Assembly: GCA_937908115.1 (NCBI GenBank)
Contig: CALEQZ010000014.1
Span: 1-39,922, forward strand
DNA length: 39,922 bases
Reading direction: 5' to 3'
Source of the DNA: an uncultured Alcaligenaceae bacterium
GTDB taxonomy: Bacteria > Pseudomonadota > Gammaproteobacteria > Burkholderiales > Burkholderiaceae_B
Shown here: in pieces, positions 8,827 through 17,237 of the stretch
Layout of the letters: every line of letters begins with the position of its first letter
How positions within the stretch are numbered: position 1 is the first letter of the stretch
The notes under the pieces: model-generated
The model's input: only the letters and a program-made list of their open reading frames with translations
Told to the model about the DNA's origin: nothing
Databases searched by the model: none
Made by a program: the position numbers and the translations under genes

Positions 8827-9918
8827 GTGGCTGCACGTTATGAAATCGCAACCATAGAAGGCGACGGCATCGGTCCGGAGGTGTGCCGCGCTGCGGTCAC
8901 CGTGCTCAAGGAAGCCTGCGGCAGCGATCTGCTGTCCTTTACGCAGTACGAGGGTGGCGCCGCGCACTATGCGCGTGCCGGATCAGTATTGCCCGAGGAA
9001 ACCTTCCAGGCCTGCCGGGCGGCCGACGCCATCCTGCATGGGGCGGCGGGCTTGCCGGGCGTGACCTACCCAGACGGCACCGAGGTCGGCAACGACCTGC
9101 ACCTGCAATTGCGCTTTCGCCTGGACTTGTATGCCAATGTGCGGCCGATCCGCCTGTATCCGGGCGCGAAGTCGCCGTTGGCGGGCTGGCAGCCAGGCCA
9201 GATCGATTACGTCATCATCCGCGAAAACACCGAGGGCCTGTACGCCAGCCGCGGCGGCGGCGTCGTGCTGCGCGACGAGATCGCCACCGACACCCTCGTC
9301 GTCACGCGCAAGGGCGCGGAGCGCGTCGCGCGGTTTGCATTCGACCTGTCGCGCCGGCGCAATGGCGCCCCGCGCGACGGCAAGCGGCGCGTGACGGTCT
9401 GCGACAAGGCCAATATCCTGCGCAGCTATGCCTTTTTCCGCTCGGTATGCACCGAGGTTGCGGCGGACTATCCGGACGTGGAGATCGATTACGCCTACGC
9501 CGATGCGATCACCGTCCACATGGTCAAGCGTCCCGACTTCTATGACGTGATCGTCGCCGAAAACATGTTCGGCGACATCATTTCCGACCTGGGCGCGGCC
9601 ACCATAGGCGGCATGGGACTGTCGCCCTCGGCCGAGCTGGGCGAGGCGCACGGCCTGTTCCAGGGCGCGCACGGCTCGGCGCCCGACATCGCTGGGCAAA
9701 ACGTGGCCAGCCCGTTGGCCACCATCCTGTCCGGTGCGCTCATGCTGCGCTGGCTTGGCGAGCGCCATGCCGATCCCGCCATGGGCGAGGCTGCCGACCG
9801 GGTCGAGCGCGCCGTCGAGCGCGTGCTGGCCAAAGGCCAGGCCCTGCCCCGCGACATCGGCGGCACGGCGTCGTGCACGGAAATGACCGACGCGATCTGC
9901 CGCGAACTGGCGGGCTAG
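8827..9918 (+). CDS. Isocitrate/isopropylmalate-family NAD(P)-dependent dehydrogenase
   Basis: A 363-aa beta-decarboxylating dehydrogenase of the LeuB/Icd/tartrate-dehydrogenase superfamily, which oxidise a 2-hydroxy acid and release CO2. The GDGIGPEV N-terminus, substrate-binding RFRLDLYANVRP, VIIRENTEGLYAS (closer to isocitrate or tartrate dehydrogenases than to LeuB), DKANILR, the metal-binding region around ENMFGDIISD and the cofactor loop HGSAPDIAGQNVASP are all present. The true LeuB normally sits with leuCD; here the gene is followed after 43 bases by a Bug receptor, so a catabolic role on an imported hydroxy-acid is more likely. The start is a GTG at 8827, preceded by a G-rich ribosome site at about 8815-8821. 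A TTG upstream in frame is too early and lies within the operator region. Substrate unknown. Confidence 0.8.
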   Translation: MAARYEIATIEGDGIGPEVCRAAVTVLKEACGSDLLSFTQYEGGAAHYARAGSVLPEETFQACRAADAILHGAAGLPGVTYPDGTEVGNDLHLQLRFRLDLYANVRPIRLYPGAKSPLAGWQPGQIDYVIIRENTEGLYASRGGGVVLRDEIATDTLVVTRKGAERVARFAFDLSRRRNGAPRDGKRRVTVCDKANILRSYAFFRSVCTEVAADYPDVEIDYAYADAITVHMVKRPDFYDVIVAENMFGDIISDLGAATIGGMGLSPSAELGEAHGLFQGAHGSAPDIAGQNVASPLATILSGALMLRWLGERHADPAMGEAADRVERAVERVLAKGQALPRDIGGTASCTEMTDAICRELAG

Positions 9919-9961
9919 TCCGGCCGTCGCGCCATCCAAATTTTTACGAGAGGAGGCCCAA

Positions 9962-10939
9962 ATGAAGCGCGCGATGCTGCTTTGCGCAGCCATGCTGTCC
10001 GTATCCACCGCCGTGTTCGCCGGCGAAGACTATCCCGTCCGTCCCATCACCGTGGTGGTGCCATTCGCACCGGGCGGCACCACCGACACGATGGCCAGGC
10101 TGGTGGCAACCTCGCTGTCCGAGCGGCTGGGCCAGTCCGTGGTGGTCGAGAACGCCGCCGGCGCGGGCGGCCTGATCGGCATGCAAAAGCTCCAGAAGAG
10201 CACGCCCGACGGCTATACCCTGGCCTTCAACAACATGTCGCTGGCCATCCTGCCGCACCTGCATCCCAAGGCCGGCTATGACCCGCTCGAGGAGCTCGCC
10301 CCGGTGGGCATCGTGGCCAACGTGCCCATGGTGCTGTCGGTTAGCAACAAGAGCGGCATCCAGGACCTGCCGTCGCTGCTCGCGCGGATGCGCGACACCA
10401 GCGCGCCCAAGCTCAACCTCGGCTCGGGTGGCCCGGGCAGCACGGCCCACCTGGCCGAGGCCATGTTCTTGAGCTACGCCAACGCGCAGGGTGAGCTGAT
10501 CCCGTATCGCGGCACCGGACCGGCCCTGACCGATCTCATGAGCGGCATGATCGATGTCGTCATCGACCAGACGGTGACCATGCTGCCACTGCATGCGGAC
10601 AAGCGCGTCAAGTCGATCGCGGTGACCGGTGACAAGCGGCTGCCACAGAACCCGGACATTCCCACCTTCGCCGAAGGCGGGCTGCCGCAGTTTGACCTGG
10701 CGATCTGGAACGGCCTGGTCGCCCCCAAGGGCACGCCCCAGCCGGTGCTGGACAAGTTGGCCAAGGCGCTGGGCGAAGTGATCGACAGCCCTGCCTTCAA
10801 GCAACGGCTGGACCAGCTCGCCGCCCAGGCACCCTCGCCCGAGGAAAGCGGTCCGGACGGAATGGCCAAGGTGCTGGCGCGCGACCTCGAGCGCGTCTCC
10901 AAGCTGGTCAAGGAGGCCAACCTGCTGGCCGCAAACTGA
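9962..10939 (+). CDS. Bug-family (TctC) periplasmic solute-binding protein
   Basis: A 325-aa receptor of the tripartite tricarboxylate transporter type. The signal peptide covers about residues 1-20 with cleavage near VFA|GED. The ligand-loop motif PFAPGGTTDTMAR and VVVENAAGAGGLIGMQ are hallmarks of the family, as are the YKG/YRGTGPALTDL and FAEGGLPQFD segments. Such proteins bind carboxylates, amino acids or nicotinate-like compounds in the periplasm. A perfect AGGAGG Shine-Dalgarno lies eight or so bases before the ATG. Together with the upstream dehydrogenase it looks like an uptake-and-oxidation pair for one organic acid. No TctA/TctB membrane subunits are in the window, which is usual for this expanded family in Bordetella. 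A strong terminator follows. Confidence 0.92.
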   Translation: MKRAMLLCAAMLSVSTAVFAGEDYPVRPITVVVPFAPGGTTDTMARLVATSLSERLGQSVVVENAAGAGGLIGMQKLQKSTPDGYTLAFNNMSLAILPHLHPKAGYDPLEELAPVGIVANVPMVLSVSNKSGIQDLPSLLARMRDTSAPKLNLGSGGPGSTAHLAEAMFLSYANAQGELIPYRGTGPALTDLMSGMIDVVIDQTVTMLPLHADKRVKSIAVTGDKRLPQNPDIPTFAEGGLPQFDLAIWNGLVAPKGTPQPVLDKLAKALGEVIDSPAFKQRLDQLAAQAPSPEESGPDGMAKVLARDLERVSKLVKEANLLAAN

Positions 10940-10979
10940 GCCAAGGCCTTGCCTCCTTTGGGAGGCGGGGCGAGCCGCA

Positions 10980-11020
10980 ACCGCCGCGCCGGGACCGGAC
11001 GACCCGGCGCGGCGGTGTTT
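10980..11020 (+). terminator. Rho-independent terminator after the Bug gene
   Basis: A perfect 14-bp stem (10980-10993 with 11003-11016), nine-base loop, then GTTT. The T tract is short, but the stem is long and GC-rich. A smaller hairpin (GCCTCC/GGAGGC) precedes it at about 10951-10966. Confidence 0.8.
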
Positions 11021-11025
11021 ACAAT
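11020..11025 (+). promoter_or_regulatory. -10 box of recQ, abutting the terminator
   Basis: TACAAT begins on the last T of the upstream terminator. The predicted transcription start, seven bases on, is the A of an ATG at 11032. No -35 consensus is evident. Confidence 0.4.
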
Positions 11026-11031
11026 GCCGCC

Positions 11032-11061
11032 ATGACGTCCACCGCTTTTCGCCATGACTGA
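11032..11061 (+). other. Possible leaderless 9-codon upstream ORF overlapping the recQ start
   Basis: ATG at 11032 opens a nine-residue frame (MTSTAFRHD) ending in TGA at 11059-11061. It overlaps the first eight bases of recQ in a different frame. The position at the predicted +1 makes it a candidate leaderless peptide that couples translation to recQ. It could equally be chance. Confidence 0.3.
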
Positions 11062-12877
11062 GCCGACCCCGCTGGAAGTTCTGCGACGGGTTTTCGGTTA
11101 TGAATCCTTCCGCGGCGAGCAGCAGGCCATCGTCGAGCACGTCGTGGGCGGCGGCGACGCCCTGGTGCTCATGCCCACCGGCGGCGGCAAGTCGCTGTGC
11201 TATCAAATCCCCGCCCTGGTTCGTCCCGGCACGGGCGTGGTGATTTCGCCGCTGATCGCGCTGATGCAGGACCAGGTCGACGCCTTGACCGAGCTCGGTG
11301 TGCGGGCGGCCTACCTCAATTCCACCCAGGATTGGCGCGAGGCGCGCCAGGTCGAACAGGCGTTCGTCGACGGCGAACTGGACCTGCTCTACGTGGCGCC
11401 CGAGCGGCTGCTCACCGACCGGTGCCTGGCGCTGCTGGCGCGTGGGCGGATCGCGTTGTTTGCCATCGACGAAGCTCATTGCGTTTCGCAATGGGGGCAT
11501 GACTTCCGCCCGGAATACCTGGGCCTGTCCATGCTGCACGAGCGTTGGCCCGACGTGCCGCGCATCGCCCTGACGGCGACCGCCACTGCCGCCACGCGCG
11601 CCGAGATCGCCGAGCGCCTGCAGCTGACCGAGGCGCGCCACTTCGTCGCCAGTTTCGACCGTCCCAACATACGCTATCGCATCGTCGAGAAGAGCGACGT
11701 GCGGCGCCAGCTGCTGGACCTGATCCGCAACGAGCACGAAGGCGACGCCGGCATCGTCTACTGCCTGTCACGCGCGCGCGTCGAGGAAACGGCCGATTTC
11801 CTGTGCGAGAACGGTGTGCCGGCGCTGCCTTACCATGCCGGGCTGAGCGCCGAGGTCAGGGCCCGCAACCAGGCCCGCTTCCTGCGCGAGGACGGGCTGG
11901 TGATGGTGGCCACCATCGCCTTCGGCATGGGCATAGACAAGCCTGACGTGCGTTTCGTCGCCCACATCGATTTGCCCAAGTCGGTGGAAGGCTATTACCA
12001 GGAAACCGGCCGGGCCGGGCGCGATGGCCTGCCGGCCACGGCGTGGCTGGCCTACGGCCTGCAGGACGTCGTCCAGCAGCGGCGCATGATAGACGAGTCG
12101 CCTGGCGACGAGGCATACCGTCGCAGGCTGGGTGCGCAGCTCGACGCCATGCTCGGGCTGTGCGAGACGGTGGCGTGCCGGCGCCAGCGGTTGCTGGCGT
12201 ACTTTGGGCAGCATATCGCGCCTTGCGGCAACTGCGACACCTGCCTTGAGCCGCCCGAGGCCTGGGATGGCACGGTGGCGGCGCAGAAGGTGCTGTCCGC
12301 GGTCTACCGGCTGTGGAAGGAGCGCGGCCAGCGCTTCGGCGCGGGGCACATCATCGACGTGCTGCGCGGCAAGCTCACCGAGCGGGTGGCGCAGTACAAA
12401 CACGATGCGCTGAGCGTGTTCGGCGTGGGCAAGGACTTATCCGAAAAAGCCTGGCGCGGTGTGCTGCGCCAATTGCTGGCCCATGGGCTGTTGGCCGTCG
12501 ACCATGAAGGTTACGGGACGCTGGCCTTGACCGAGGATAGCCGCGCGGTGCTCAAGGGCGAGCGCACGCTCATGCTGCGCCGCGAATCGGAGCGGCCGGC
12601 GCGTGCACGCGGCGGCGCGCCGCGCGCCAAGCAGGCCATGGCGCTACCCGCCGACGCCGAACCGCTGTTCGAGGCGCTGCGGGCCTGGCGCGGCGAAGTC
12701 GCGCGCAGCCACGGCGTGCCAGCCTACGTGATCTTTCACGATGCGACGCTGCGCGAAATTGCGCTGGCGCGCCCCGAAAGCCTGGACGAGCTGGGCCGGA
12801 TCAATGGGGTGGGGGCGCGCAAGCTGCAAGCCTACGGCGAAGACATCCTGGCCGCGGTGGCGCGCCAGGCGGCTTGA
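11054..12877 (+). CDS. recQ: ATP-dependent DNA helicase RecQ
   Basis: A 607-aa 3'-5' DNA helicase of the RecF recombination pathway and replication-fork repair. The N-terminal helicase core has Walker A PTGGGKS at 41-47, the DEAH box at 139-142 followed by the RecQ loop CVSQWGHDFR, SAT-like TATAT, and motif VI YQETGRAGRDG. The RQC region carries a four-cysteine zinc site (ACRRQRLLAYFG..PCGNCDTC) and a winged helix. An HRDC domain occupies roughly the last 75 residues (LFEALRAWRGEVAR..LGRINGVGARKLQAYG). Length and order match E. coli RecQ. The ATG at 11054 starts the conserved region. No Shine-Dalgarno is clear; a short upstream ORF overlaps the start. It converges on ruvB with only 20 bases between the stop codons. 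Confidence 0.96.
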   Translation: MTEPTPLEVLRRVFGYESFRGEQQAIVEHVVGGGDALVLMPTGGGKSLCYQIPALVRPGTGVVISPLIALMQDQVDALTELGVRAAYLNSTQDWREARQVEQAFVDGELDLLYVAPERLLTDRCLALLARGRIALFAIDEAHCVSQWGHDFRPEYLGLSMLHERWPDVPRIALTATATAATRAEIAERLQLTEARHFVASFDRPNIRYRIVEKSDVRRQLLDLIRNEHEGDAGIVYCLSRARVEETADFLCENGVPALPYHAGLSAEVRARNQARFLREDGLVMVATIAFGMGIDKPDVRFVAHIDLPKSVEGYYQETGRAGRDGLPATAWLAYGLQDVVQQRRMIDESPGDEAYRRRLGAQLDAMLGLCETVACRRQRLLAYFGQHIAPCGNCDTCLEPPEAWDGTVAAQKVLSAVYRLWKERGQRFGAGHIIDVLRGKLTERVAQYKHDALSVFGVGKDLSEKAWRGVLRQLLAHGLLAVDHEGYGTLALTEDSRAVLKGERTLMLRRESERPARARGGAPRAKQAMALPADAEPLFEALRAWRGEVARSHGVPAYVIFHDATLREIALARPESLDELGRINGVGARKLQAYGEDILAAVARQAA

Positions 12878-12897
12878 CCTGCGGCGGGCGCCCGGCG

Positions 12898-13959
12898 TCA
12901 GTCGAACAGGCCGTTTTGCCCGCGCGCCGGTGGCGTCAGGCCCAGGTGGCGCCACGTGGCCTGCGTGGCCACCCGCCCGCGCGGCGTGCGCTGCAGGTAG
13001 CCGTGCTGGATCAGGTAGGGCTCGATCACGTCCTCGATGGTGTCGCGCTCCTCGCCGATGGCCGCGGCCAGGCTGTCCACGCCGACGGGCCCGCCGTCGA
13101 ATTTGTGCACGATGGCTTCCAGCAGCTTGCGGTCCATCAAGTCCAGCCCTTCGGGGTCGACCTCCAGCATCGCCAGCGCGGCCGACGCGACTTCGGCATC
13201 GATGATGCCGCCGGCGCGCACCTCGGCGTAGTCGCGCACCCGGCGCAGCAGCCGGTTGGCGATGCGCGGGGTACCGCGCGAGCGGCGCGCGACCTCGGCC
13301 GCGCCGTCCGGGGTGGTGGTGGTGTTCAGCAGCTTGGCGCTGCGCGTGACGATCTTGGCCAGCTCCTGCGGTGTATAGAACTCCAGCCGAGCGACGATGC
13401 CGAAGCGGTCGCGCAGCGGATTGGTCAGCATCCCCGCACGGGTCGTGGCGCCCACCAGCGTGAACGGCTGCAGGTCGAGCTTGACGCTGCGCGCGGCCGG
13501 CCCCTCGCCGATCACGATGTCGATTTGGAAATCCTCGAGCGCGGGGTAGAGGATTTCCTCCACGACAGGCGACAGGCGGTGGATTTCGTCGATGAACAGG
13601 ACGTCGTTCTTTTCGAGGTTGGTCAGGATGGCAGCCAGGTCGCCCGCGCGCTCGAGCACCGGGCCGGAGGTTTGGCGCAGCTGCACGCCCATCTCGTGGG
13701 CGATGATGTGCGCCAGCGTGGTCTTGCCCAGCCCCGGCGGGCCGAACAGTAGCACGTGGTCCAGCGGCTCGCCGCGTCCGCGGGCGGCCTGGATGAAGAT
13801 TTCCAACTGGTCGCGCACGCGCTGCTGGCCGACGTATTCGTCCAGCACGCGGGGGCGCAGGGCGCGTTCGATCGATTCCTCGCCGGGCGAGGTCGGCTGC
13901 GGCGTCACCAGGCGCGTGGCGTCGGCGCGCGGCGTTAGGGAGTCGGACTGGATGGCCAT
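12898..13959 (-). CDS. ruvB: Holliday junction branch-migration ATPase RuvB
   Basis: A 353-aa AAA+ motor that forms hexameric rings on DNA and drives branch migration together with RuvA. Walker A GPPGLGKT is at 73-80, Walker B DEIH at 124-127, sensor 1 in GATTRAGML, the sensor-2/arginine-finger region in RSRGTPRIANRLLRRVRD, and a C-terminal winged helix (GVDSLAAAIGEERDTIEDVIEPYLIQHGYLQRTPRGR). The N-terminal RPRVLDEYVGQ is typical. In many bacteria ruvB follows ruvA directly; here it is 2.1 kb away, separated by two genes on the other strand. A possible minus-strand -10 (TACGAT at 13991-13986) lies 26 bases before the start, so ruvB probably has its own promoter. Confidence 0.96.
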   Translation of the reverse strand: MAIQSDSLTPRADATRLVTPQPTSPGEESIERALRPRVLDEYVGQQRVRDQLEIFIQAARGRGEPLDHVLLFGPPGLGKTTLAHIIAHEMGVQLRQTSGPVLERAGDLAAILTNLEKNDVLFIDEIHRLSPVVEEILYPALEDFQIDIVIGEGPAARSVKLDLQPFTLVGATTRAGMLTNPLRDRFGIVARLEFYTPQELAKIVTRSAKLLNTTTTPDGAAEVARRSRGTPRIANRLLRRVRDYAEVRAGGIIDAEVASAALAMLEVDPEGLDLMDRKLLEAIVHKFDGGPVGVDSLAAAIGEERDTIEDVIEPYLIQHGYLQRTPRGRVATQATWRHLGLTPPARGQNGLFD

Positions 13960-14087
13960 GGGGTCGGGCGAAAACTCAGCGGCTCATCGTACACCAGCGG
14001 CGCGGCCGGCGCAGGCGTCCGCCTGCCGCGATGATCCCTATTATCATGTGCGCCTCGGCCCGCGGGCCTTCACCTGGCACTTTCACC

Positions 14088-15065
14088 ATGTCCGAGCAAC
14101 TGCCCACCTATGACGACGTGGCGCGCGCGCGCCGCATCTTGCAAGGCATCGCGCATCGCACGCCGGTGCTGACCTCGGCCACGGCCGACGCCGCCACGGG
14201 CGCGCGCGTGTACTTCAAGTGCGAGAACTTCCAGCGCATGGGCGCGTTCAAGTTCCGCGGCGCGTACAACGCCATCGCGCGGCTCGATGCCGATCGGCGC
14301 CGGGCGGGCGTGCTGACGTTTTCCTCGGGCAACCATGCGCAGGCCATTGCGCTGGCCGCGCGCCTGCAAGACGTGCAGGCGACCATCATCATGCCTAGCG
14401 ACGCTCCGGCGGCCAAGCGCGCCGCCACCGAAGGCTACGGTGGCAAGGTCGTCACCTACGACCGCTACAGCGAGGACCGCGAGGAAGTCGCGCGCAAGCT
14501 GCAGCAGGAAACCGGCATGACGCTGATCCCGCCCTACGACCACGCCGACGTGATCGCCGGGCAGGGCACGGCGGCGGCCGAGCTCATCGAGGAGGTCGGC
14601 GAATTGGATTTCCTGTTCGTCTGCCTGGGTGGCGGCGGGCTGTTGGCCGGCAGCGCGCTGGCCGCGCGGGCGATGAGCCCCGCCTGCAAGGTATACGGCG
14701 TCGAGCCCGAAGCGGGCAACGACGGCCAGCAATCGCTGCGCAAGGGCGAGATCGTGCGCATCGCGCCGCCGCGTTCCATCGCCGACGGTGCGCTCACCCT
14801 TTACCTGGGCCAGCTGACTTTCCCCATCATCCGCCGCGACGTGACCGACATCGTCACCGTCAGCGACGACCAACTGGTACAGACCATGCGCTTTTTCGCC
14901 GAGCGCATGAAGATCGTCGTCGAGCCCACCGGTTGCCTGGGCGCGTCCGCGGCGCTGCACGGCGCGGTGCCGATCGCCGGCGCCAAGGTCGGCGTCATCG
15001 TCAGCGGCGGCAACGTCGACCTGGCCGCGTACGCGCGGCTGATCGGCGGGCTGGGCGCAGCCTGA
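14088..15065 (+). CDS. PLP-dependent threonine/serine dehydratase-type enzyme
   Basis: A 325-aa fold-type II PLP enzyme of the threonine dehydratase / serine racemase / threo-3-hydroxyaspartate ammonia-lyase group, which deaminates hydroxy-amino acids to 2-keto acids. The Schiff-base lysine is Lys55 in GAFKFRGAYNA. The substrate loop SSGNHAQAIALAA and the phosphate-binding GGGGLLAG are intact. It lacks the C-terminal ACT-like regulatory domain of biosynthetic IlvA, so a catabolic TdcB-like or hydroxyaspartate role is more likely; I cannot separate these by eye. The ATG at 14088 fits the family start; the frame is open to 14031. A TATTAT at 14039-14044 may be its -10. It is divergent from ruvB and followed by the NDUFA9-like gene. 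Confidence 0.88.
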   Translation: MSEQLPTYDDVARARRILQGIAHRTPVLTSATADAATGARVYFKCENFQRMGAFKFRGAYNAIARLDADRRRAGVLTFSSGNHAQAIALAARLQDVQATIIMPSDAPAAKRAATEGYGGKVVTYDRYSEDREEVARKLQQETGMTLIPPYDHADVIAGQGTAAAELIEEVGELDFLFVCLGGGGLLAGSALAARAMSPACKVYGVEPEAGNDGQQSLRKGEIVRIAPPRSIADGALTLYLGQLTFPIIRRDVTDIVTVSDDQLVQTMRFFAERMKIVVEPTGCLGASAALHGAVPIAGAKVGVIVSGGNVDLAAYARLIGGLGAA

Positions 15066-15158
15066 GTCGTTTTCGCGCGGGCCTGGCGGCTCGCGCCCTT
15101 GCAGTCCGATGCCCTGCCGGGCAGAATCGCCATGTGCCAAGTGTGAGCGAGTGCAGCC

Positions 15159-16076
15159 ATGCGCATCCTGGTCATTGGCGGAACAGGCTTCATCGGCAGG
15201 CATCTGGTCGCGCGCCTGGCGGCGGCGACCCACGAAATCCTCGTCCCGACCCGCTTCTACAAAAAGGGCCGGGACCTGCTCGTGCACCCCACCGTCACGC
15301 TGCTCCAAGGGGACGTCCATGACGACGCGGCGCTGGGCCGCATGGTGGCCGGCTGCGACGCGGTCATCAACCTCGTGGGCATCCTGCATGGGCGGACGGG
15401 CCATCCCTACGGGCCCGACTTCGACCTGGCCCACGTGCGGCTGCCCCGACGCATTGGGCGTGTGTGCCGCGAAGCGGGCGTCAAGCGACTGCTGCACGTC
15501 AGCGCCCTGGGCGCCAGCGCCGACGCACCCAGCATGTACCTGCGGTCCAAGGCGGCCGGGGAGGCGGCGCTGCGCGAAGCGTGCAGCGACGGCCCCGCGT
15601 TGACCCTCTTTCGTCCGTCCGTGGTCTTCGGCCCGGAAGACCGTTTCCTTAATTTGTTCGCCCGCCTGGCGCGCGTGCTGCCCGTGCTGCCCGTGGCGCG
15701 GGCACGGTCACGCCTGCAGCCGGTCTATGTGGGCGATGTCGCCCGGGCCATGGCCCGCGTGTTGGAACTACCGGCCGGCTCGGTCGCCGGTGCGGTCTAC
15801 GAACTGGCCGGTCCCAACGTCTATGCCTTGGGCGAGCTGGCCGGCCGCGCCGCCGAGTGGGCCGGCCATCCCCGGCCGGTGGTGGGCGTGCCCGATCCCA
15901 TCGCGCGCATCCAGGCGGCAGTGTTCGAATGCCTGCCCGGCACGCCGCTGCTGACCCGCGACAACCTGGCTTCGCTGTCGGTGGACAACGTCGCGTCGGG
16001 CCCGTTGGCGCCCGAGCTGCAGCTGGTGCCCACGGCGCTGGAGGCCGCCGCGCCACAATACCTGCGGCGGGCGTGA
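15159..16076 (+). CDS. NDUFA9-like atypical SDR / NAD(P)H-binding protein
   Basis: A 305-aa extended/atypical short-chain dehydrogenase fold. The N-terminal Rossmann motif GGTGFIGRHLVARL binds a dinucleotide. The order of segments (GDVHDDAALGRMVAGCDAVINLVGIL, LLHVSALGAS, YLRSKAAGEAALRE, LTLFRPSVVFGPEDRFLNLFARLARVLPVLPV) is typical of the bacterial relatives of mitochondrial complex I subunit NDUFA9. The usual SDR YxxxK is replaced by YLRSK, which keeps the Tyr-Lys spacing. Bacterial members have no firmly established role; a link to quinones or respiratory chains is only inferred. It converges on ruvA with 29 bases between the stops. Confidence 0.82.
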   Translation: MRILVIGGTGFIGRHLVARLAAATHEILVPTRFYKKGRDLLVHPTVTLLQGDVHDDAALGRMVAGCDAVINLVGILHGRTGHPYGPDFDLAHVRLPRRIGRVCREAGVKRLLHVSALGASADAPSMYLRSKAAGEAALREACSDGPALTLFRPSVVFGPEDRFLNLFARLARVLPVLPVARARSRLQPVYVGDVARAMARVLELPAGSVAGAVYELAGPNVYALGELAGRAAEWAGHPRPVVGVPDPIARIQAAVFECLPGTPLLTRDNLASLSVDNVASGPLAPELQLVPTALEAAAPQYLRRA

Positions 16077-16105
16077 CCGGCTCGGCGTCGCCGCCGGATG
16101 CTCGC

Positions 16106-16681
16106 CTACCGCACCAGCGCCTTGAGTGCCTGGCGGATGCCGTCGGCCACGCTGATGCCGGCGGGCAAGGTCTTGAGCGCGGCGGCCGATTCGCGTTCCG
16201 AATAGCCGAGCGCGATCAGCGCATTGAGGATGTCGGCCTGGCCGTCGGCGGCCCCGTGCGGCGCCGCGCCGCCCAGGTCGGCGCCGAGCTTGCCACGCAT
16301 CTCCAGCAGCAGGCGCTCGGCGGTTTTCTTGCCGATGCCGGGCACGCGGGTCAGCCGGGCGCTTTCCTGCAGCGTGACGGCCTGCGCCAGCTCGGCCACC
16401 GACAATCCCGACAACACGGCGAGCGCGGTGCGCGCCCCGACGCCGCTGACCTTGATCAACTCCCGGAAGGCGCTGCGCTCGGCGGCGGTGGCAAACCCGT
16501 ACAGCACGTGGGCGTCTTCGCGGATCGCCAGGTGGGTGTAGAGCGACACCTTGGCCCCGGTATCCGGCAGGGCGTACAGCGTGCTCATGGGCACGTCCAC
16601 TTCGTAGCCCACGCCGCCCACGTCGATGCACACGGTGGGGGGCGATTTTTCGATGAGGGTTCCGGTCAGTCGTCCGATCAT
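16106..16681 (-). CDS. ruvA: Holliday junction-binding protein RuvA
   Basis: A 191-aa protein whose tetramers hold the four-way DNA junction and load RuvB. The N-terminal OB fold starts MIGRLTGTLIEKSPP and runs through YTHLAIREDAHVLYGF. Two helix-hairpin-helix motifs follow (VSGVGARTALAVLSG and VPGIGKKTAERLLLEM). A flexible Gly/Ala linker leads to domain III (ILNALIALGYSERESAAALK), which contacts RuvB. Translation is coupled to ruvC by an ATGA overlap. ruvB does not follow here; it is about 2.1 kb downstream beyond two opposing genes. Confidence 0.96.
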   Translation of the reverse strand: MIGRLTGTLIEKSPPTVCIDVGGVGYEVDVPMSTLYALPDTGAKVSLYTHLAIREDAHVLYGFATAAERSAFRELIKVSGVGARTALAVLSGLSVAELAQAVTLQESARLTRVPGIGKKTAERLLLEMRGKLGADLGGAAPHGAADGQADILNALIALGYSERESAAALKTLPAGISVADGIRQALKALVR

Positions 16682-17229
16682 GATAGGGCGATGATGCGTC
16701 CGCGCCGTATGCGGCCGCGCACATGCAGGGGCGCGGCGCCCAGGCGCTGCAGTTTGTCCGTCAGGGGGCCGACGTGGGCATGGCAGACGGCGCAGGCCAG
16801 CGCGTCGGCCGAATCCGGCGCGGGAACGCCGTCCAGCGACAGCAGGTGCTGGATCATGGCTTGGACCTGCGGCTTGGCGGCCCGTCCGGTGCCGACCACG
16901 GCTTTCTTGATTTGCAGGGCGGTGTACTCGTGCACCGCGAGCCCGCCGTCGGCCAACGCGCAGAGGGCGGCGCCGCGCGCCTGTCCGAGCAGCAAGGTGG
17001 AGGCCGGGTTGGCGTTCAAAAACACCTTTTCCATGGCAGCCACGTCCGGCCGGTGCTCGGCGATGATCTGGCGCAGGCTGTCCAATATGACCTTCAGGCG
17101 CTCGGCAAGCGCCCCCGACGGCGGGACCACGATGGTGCCGCTGGCCACGTACGACAGCCTTGCGCCGTGGGCATCGAGGACGCCGAAACCGGTGCGCCGC
17201 AGGCCGGGGTCGATGCCCAGGATGCGCAT
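16678..17229 (-). CDS. ruvC: Crossover junction endodeoxyribonuclease RuvC
   Basis: A 183-aa dimeric nuclease that cuts Holliday junctions symmetrically in the RuvABC resolvasome. The RNase H-like fold starts MRILGIDPGL. The four acidic metal ligands are Asp7, Glu67 (AAMEKVF), Asp139 and Asp142 (PDSADALACAVCH), matching the E. coli set. The QIKKAVVGTGRA segment is the typical DNA-binding stretch. It starts eight bases after the purH stop and overlaps ruvA, so it belongs to the dusB-fis-purH-ruvCA string. Confidence 0.96.
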   Translation of the reverse strand: MRILGIDPGLRRTGFGVLDAHGARLSYVASGTIVVPPSGALAERLKVILDSLRQIIAEHRPDVAAMEKVFLNANPASTLLLGQARGAALCALADGGLAVHEYTALQIKKAVVGTGRAAKPQVQAMIQHLLSLDGVPAPDSADALACAVCHAHVGPLTDKLQRLGAAPLHVRGRIRRGRIIALS

Positions 17230-17237
17230 GGGCCGCG

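Noticed and set aside
9944..11737. Open frame of 597 codons on the minus strand across the Bug gene and recQ
   Set aside because: It spans two well-identified genes on the other strand plus a terminator and promoter. Its composition (long Gln/His/Arg runs) is typical of antisense frames in GC-rich DNA.
14070..15497. Minus-strand frame of 475 codons opposite the dehydratase gene
   Set aside because: Antisense to a clear PLP enzyme and to the intergenic signals; no domain pattern.
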